Shown here in pieces: positions 61,018-64,000 of a DNA stretch of 64,000 nt. The stretch comes from Ignavibacteriota bacterium. Its GTDB lineage: Bacteria; Bacteroidota; Ignavibacteria; Tepidaquicellales; Tepidaquicellaceae. The notes beneath the pieces are model-generated. The model ran no database searches. It was not told the origin of the DNA and saw only the letters and a program-made list of their open reading frames with translations. The DNA lies in the NCBI GenBank assembly GCA_016218085.1, contig JACREY010000020.1:1-64000 (forward strand). Reading direction: 5' to 3'. How positions within the stretch are numbered: position 1 is the stretch's first letter; every line of letters starts with the position of its first letter. The translations under genes and the position numbers were made by a program.

Positions 61018-62139
61018 TTAATTATTTAAAAGTACGTGTACAATTCTTTGAGCTGCTTTCCCGTCCCAGAATTTCGGAATGCTGCTTTTTATCTTCTTTC
61101 CGGTTTCAATTTTCTTTATCGAATTATAAATCTTTTCTTCCTTTAGTCCGCATAAAACATTCGTACCCTCTGTAATGGTAATCGGTCTTTCGGTATTTTC
61201 CCTTAGAGTGATGCAGGGAACTTTCAGGTATGTAGTTTCTTCCTGTATCCCGCCGGAATCTGTAAGCACGTATTTTGCATTTTTTATCAGCGCCAGGAAG
61301 TTAATGTAACCGAACGGTTCAGTGATAATAAGGTTTTTCAGTTCCTCGAATTTCCTTTTCAGCCCGAACTTCTCAATCATTTTGACAGTGCGGGGGTGAA
61401 CGGGAAATACGATATCCGTATACTTATTTATTTTATTTATATTCTTTAAAATTCTTAAAATTTTGTTCAGGTTATTTTTATCATCTACATTCGAAGGCCT
61501 GTGCAGAGTAACGAGGGCATAGGATTTCTTTGAGATACAGAGATTCTTCAGAACTCCGGATTTGCCTGCTTTCAGAAGGTAATCGCCGAGTGAGTCAATC
61601 ATAGTATTTCCGACGAAAAAGATTTTTCTCCTGTCGAATCCTCCTGATATTAAATTTTCATACCCGCTTTTTTCCGTGATGAAAAGATATTCGGCAATGT
61701 TATCAGTAAGAATTCTGTTTATTTCCTCCGGCATTTTTCTGTCGCGGCTACGCAATCCCGACTCCACGTGGGCAAGCGGAATCGGACAGCCGTTTTTGCG
61801 GTAAAGCTTTGCGCAAACAAGTCCTGCGGCAATTGTAGAATTTACATCTCCGTAAACAATTACAAGGTCGGGTTTTTCTTTAAACAAAATTTTTTCAAGC
61901 TTAACCATTATAAGTGCGGTTTGTTCGGCGTGTGATTTCGAACCGACTCCAAGGTAAATATGAGGTTTGGGCAATTCCAGTTCTTTAAAAAAAACTGAGG
62001 ACATTTTTCTGTCGTAATGCTGGCCTGTATGTATTATCTTATGAGTTACCTTTTTTTTGTGCTTTAAAAGTTCCTTATGTACTGGAGCCATTTTCATAAA
62101 ATTTGGTCTGGCTCCTACGATCGAGACAAATTTTTTCAA
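61018..62139 (-). CDS. wecB: Non-hydrolysing UDP-N-acetylglucosamine 2-epimerase
   Basis: 373 residues, the family length. It interconverts UDP-GlcNAc and UDP-ManNAc for surface polysaccharide synthesis. Motifs seen are VGARPNFMKMAPVHKEL, HTGQHYDRKMS, VYGDVNSTIAAGLV, AHVESGLRSRDRKMPEEINR and LTDSGGIQEETTYL with the LRENTERPITITEGTN loop. The gene follows the DegT aminotransferase by 141 bp. Together they suggest a ManNAc-type or amino-sugar branch. Confidence 0.95.
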   Translation of the reverse strand: MKKFVSIVGARPNFMKMAPVHKELLKHKKKVTHKIIHTGQHYDRKMSSVFFKELELPKPHIYLGVGSKSHAEQTALIMVKLEKILFKEKPDLVIVYGDVNSTIAAGLVCAKLYRKNGCPIPLAHVESGLRSRDRKMPEEINRILTDNIAEYLFITEKSGYENLISGGFDRRKIFFVGNTMIDSLGDYLLKAGKSGVLKNLCISKKSYALVTLHRPSNVDDKNNLNKILRILKNINKINKYTDIVFPVHPRTVKMIEKFGLKRKFEELKNLIITEPFGYINFLALIKNAKYVLTDSGGIQEETTYLKVPCITLRENTERPITITEGTNVLCGLKEEKIYNSIKKIETGKKIKSSIPKFWDGKAAQRIVHVLLNN

Positions 62140-62280
62140 ATAATAAATTAATTAAATTTCTACAATTTAAGCAAAAAAAGGTTTAGTTTATAGAGAATTA
62201 TATTGATTACAGTAAGGATATATTTTATTTGCTTTTTCGGAAAACGATACATGAAAATTCTAAATACGTTTAAAACATTA

Positions 62281-63420
62281 TTAATATTTTAATATTGTAA
62301 GGATAGTATTGTAAATATATTCAATTTTTTCCTCGCTGAGGTTATTGTAAAAAGGTAATGCTATTGTTCTGTCAGAAATGCTCTCGGTAACAGGAAAGTC
62401 GTTTTTCCTCCATCCGAATTTCTTAAAATGGTTTTGGAGGTGAATAGGCGGGAAATACGCTTTACATTGAATTCCTTTAGCTTTTAATTCTTCAATAATA
62501 TTATTTCTGCAAAAAGAATCAAAGTCTTTTGAGAGTCTTATGACATAAACAAACGGATTAAAAAAAACATTACCCAGAATCTTTTGAGGAAACAATACTT
62601 TTTTTAAGAATAATTGTTCGAAATAATTGTCATAAATTTTTTTAACATTCCTTCTTTTTGAAATTAATTCATTTATTCTGCTCATTTGTGCAATTCCGAG
62701 TGATGCATTAATATCGCTCATTCTGTAATTATATCCCAGCCTTTCAAAAAGAGTCACATCATTTATCTCTATTCGTCCTAGGTTTCTGAAACTTTTTGCA
62801 AATTCCGAAATCCTTTTATCATTACACAATAGAATTCCTCCTTCACCAGTTGTTATCTGCTTATTAGGATAAAAAGCAAAAAGAGCAGCATTTCCAAACG
62901 AACCGCATTTCCTGTTATTAATAGAGGAGCCAAGAGCTTCTGCAGAGTCTTCAATTACAAACAAATTATACTTTTTACCTAGCTCTTCAAATCCTTCTCC
63001 GTCTGCTGGATTTCCAAATGTATCAACATATAAAATACCCTTTGTTTTTTCTTTTATGTTATTCGGTAATGAAATGTATTTCTTTTCAACATTTTCAGGT
63101 GTTAGATTGTAAGTGTCAGGATCAATTTCAACGAAGATTGGTCTAGCATCTTCAAAAAGCAGGCAATTTGAAGAAGATATGAAGGAAAATGAAGTTGTTA
63201 AGATAAAATCTCCTTTTTTTATTCCAAGGCTTCTTATAATCGTATGTAAAACTGCTGTACCGCTGGACATTGAAATTGCGTATTTTACTCCGGTAAATTC
63301 TCTAATTTCTTTTTCAAATTCAGAAATTTTTGGTCCTGAACTCAAATGATTTGTATTTAAAACTTCACATACTGCGCTTTTCTCGGAATCTGTAATATCC
63401 GGATTAGATAAAGGTATCAT
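62281..63420 (-). CDS. DegT/DnrJ/EryC1 sugar aminotransferase (second)
   Basis: 379 residues. Features are SMSSGTAVLHTIIRSLG (PLP phosphate site), EDSAEALGSS, and the Schiff-base Lys187 in FAFYPNKQITTGEGGILL, with the sugar-binding end YNYRMSDINASLGIAQM. It aminates a keto-sugar nucleotide for surface glycan or O-antigen synthesis, as the homologue at 11.3 kb does. It is upstream of wecB on the same strand, and its promoter lies in the 266-bp gap before the tRNA, where no other feature is seen. Confidence 0.9.
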   Translation of the reverse strand: MIPLSNPDITDSEKSAVCEVLNTNHLSSGPKISEFEKEIREFTGVKYAISMSSGTAVLHTIIRSLGIKKGDFILTTSFSFISSSNCLLFEDARPIFVEIDPDTYNLTPENVEKKYISLPNNIKEKTKGILYVDTFGNPADGEGFEELGKKYNLFVIEDSAEALGSSINNRKCGSFGNAALFAFYPNKQITTGEGGILLCNDKRISEFAKSFRNLGRIEINDVTLFERLGYNYRMSDINASLGIAQMSRINELISKRRNVKKIYDNYFEQLFLKKVLFPQKILGNVFFNPFVYVIRLSKDFDSFCRNNIIEELKAKGIQCKAYFPPIHLQNHFKKFGWRKNDFPVTESISDRTIALPFYNNLSEEKIEYIYNTILTILKY

Positions 63421-63686
63421 TATAAAATAAGAGAATTTAAATAAAAGATTTTTACAGTTATTGTATGATAAGATAAAAAACTAATTTCAAACAAACAATT
63501 AACAATGATTATAATATATTATTAATAAAGTAGTTTGTTAATTCTTACTTTGACAATTAAAGCATAAATGAATTTTATGAAATTAAATTTCCCTGATTTG
63601 ATTGATAAATATCATTTGAAATATTAAAAATTGGTATTTTCTATTGAGTTGAAAATAATTAATAAAATTCTTACTTTATATGATAT

Positions 63687-63760
63687 GCGCCCATCGTCTA
63701 ATCGGTTAGGACATCACCCTTTCACGGTGAAGATTACGGGTTCGAGTCCCGTTGGGCGTG
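63687..63760 (+). tRNA. tRNA-Glu (TTC anticodon)
   Basis: A full cloverleaf folds here. The acceptor stem is GCGCCCA with TGGGCGT (the first pair a G-U). The anticodon stem TCACC/GGTGA holds loop CTTTCAC with anticodon TTC, and the T arm is ACGGG-TTCGAGT-CCCGT. The D-arm part GTCTAATCGGTTAGGAC matches tRNA-Glu. CA but no full CCA follows the discriminator G. A terminator follows. Confidence 0.96.
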
Positions 63761-63769
63761 CAAAACTGA

Positions 63770-63798
63770 CCCTGCATTAATAAATGCGGGGTTTTTTT
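63770..63798 (+). terminator. Rho-independent terminator of the tRNA-Glu
   Basis: A 9-bp stem CCCTGCATT/AATGCGGGG with one T-G pair and loop AATA is followed by seven T. It lies 9 bp after the tRNA. Confidence 0.92.
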
Positions 63799-63825
63799 AT
63801 TCTGAAATTATATGTAAAATCAGAA

Positions 63826-63872
63826 AGGACACTTTTCACAGAAAAGTGAGCGGTTCGAGTCCCGTTGGGCGT
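63826..63872 (+). pseudogene. Partial tRNA-Glu 3'-end duplicate
   Basis: The last 21 bases of this stretch (63852-63872) are identical to bases 63739-63759 of the tRNA (T arm and 3' acceptor). The preceding AGGAC and TTTTCAC fragments resemble the D-arm end and anticodon loop, but the distance is 5 nt too short and the 5' acceptor half is missing. A hairpin CACTTTTC/GAAAAGTG occupies the anticodon-arm position. It is a decayed tRNA copy or an integration scar, not a working tRNA. The rest of the region to the window end holds no gene. Confidence 0.75.
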
Positions 63873-64000
63873 ACGAAAAGCTCTGAAACAATAATTTCAG
63901 TTTTTTAAAAAAATTAGTAAAGTCGAGTCAAAACACTTTTTATTATTAATGATTATACGATTTATTTAAAATCTATGTGAATTTATGAGAATCTAAAAAG

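Noticed and set aside
63826-63872. Second functional tRNA
   Set aside because: The 5' acceptor half and D arm are missing, anticodon-loop position 33 is not T, and the spacing is too short for a cloverleaf.

Overview
The window is AT-rich bacterial DNA, most likely from the Bacteroidota/Ignavibacteria side of the FCB group. The main reason is that four secreted proteins end in the type A sorting domain of the type IX secretion system (T9SS), with the NYPNPFNP/NFPNPFNP box typical of that lineage. OmpP1/FadL and OmpA outer-membrane proteins, many signal-peptide proteins and several TTG starts fit a Gram-negative of this kind. The species cannot be named from the sequence alone.

Layout. 1-8.6 kb: three T9SS cargo proteins (the first cut by the window edge), an MFS transporter and a subtilase, separated by intergenic palindromes and an 82-bp direct repeat. 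8.8-16.4 kb, minus strand: a 2-oxoacid dehydrogenase E2, prs, a DegT aminotransferase, three GT9 glycosyltransferases and endonuclease III, with two inverted copies of a REP-like palindrome around the last GT9 and nth. 16.5-25.8 kb: peptide acquisition and breakdown (POT, OPT, PepD, an M2 peptidase) with a nitronate monooxygenase and an orphan PqqD-like protein. 26-29 kb: small or unknown proteins and an MFS carrier.

29.1-45.8 kb is the most interesting part. It encodes a FucP/NagP-type sugar importer, a ROK sugar kinase, a GH20 beta-hexosaminidase, a Tat-exported glycosylasparaginase, CutC and a PNGase F-like amidase in one tight transcription unit. A GH2 beta-mannosidase and a GH92 alpha-mannosidase follow nearby. 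Together these activities could take apart an N-linked glycan from both ends: GH92 removes alpha-mannose, GH2 the core beta-mannose, GH20 the GlcNAc, PNGase F cuts glycan from protein, and glycosylasparaginase splits the remaining GlcNAc-Asn. The importer and kinase would then take in and trap the sugar. With the many peptidases and peptide transporters (S8, M1, M2, M49, PepD, PepT, POT, two OPT), the window reads as a glycoprotein-scavenging toolkit.

45.9-61 kb: FadL-like porin, a small membrane protein, an M49 peptidase, OmpA, a PLP decarboxylase, an AEC carrier, an OCD-family enzyme, PepT, an M1 peptidase and a second OPT carrier. 61-63.4 kb: UDP-GlcNAc 2-epimerase and a second DegT aminotransferase for surface polysaccharide. 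The right end has a tRNA-Glu(TTC), its terminator and a partial duplicate of the tRNA 3' end.
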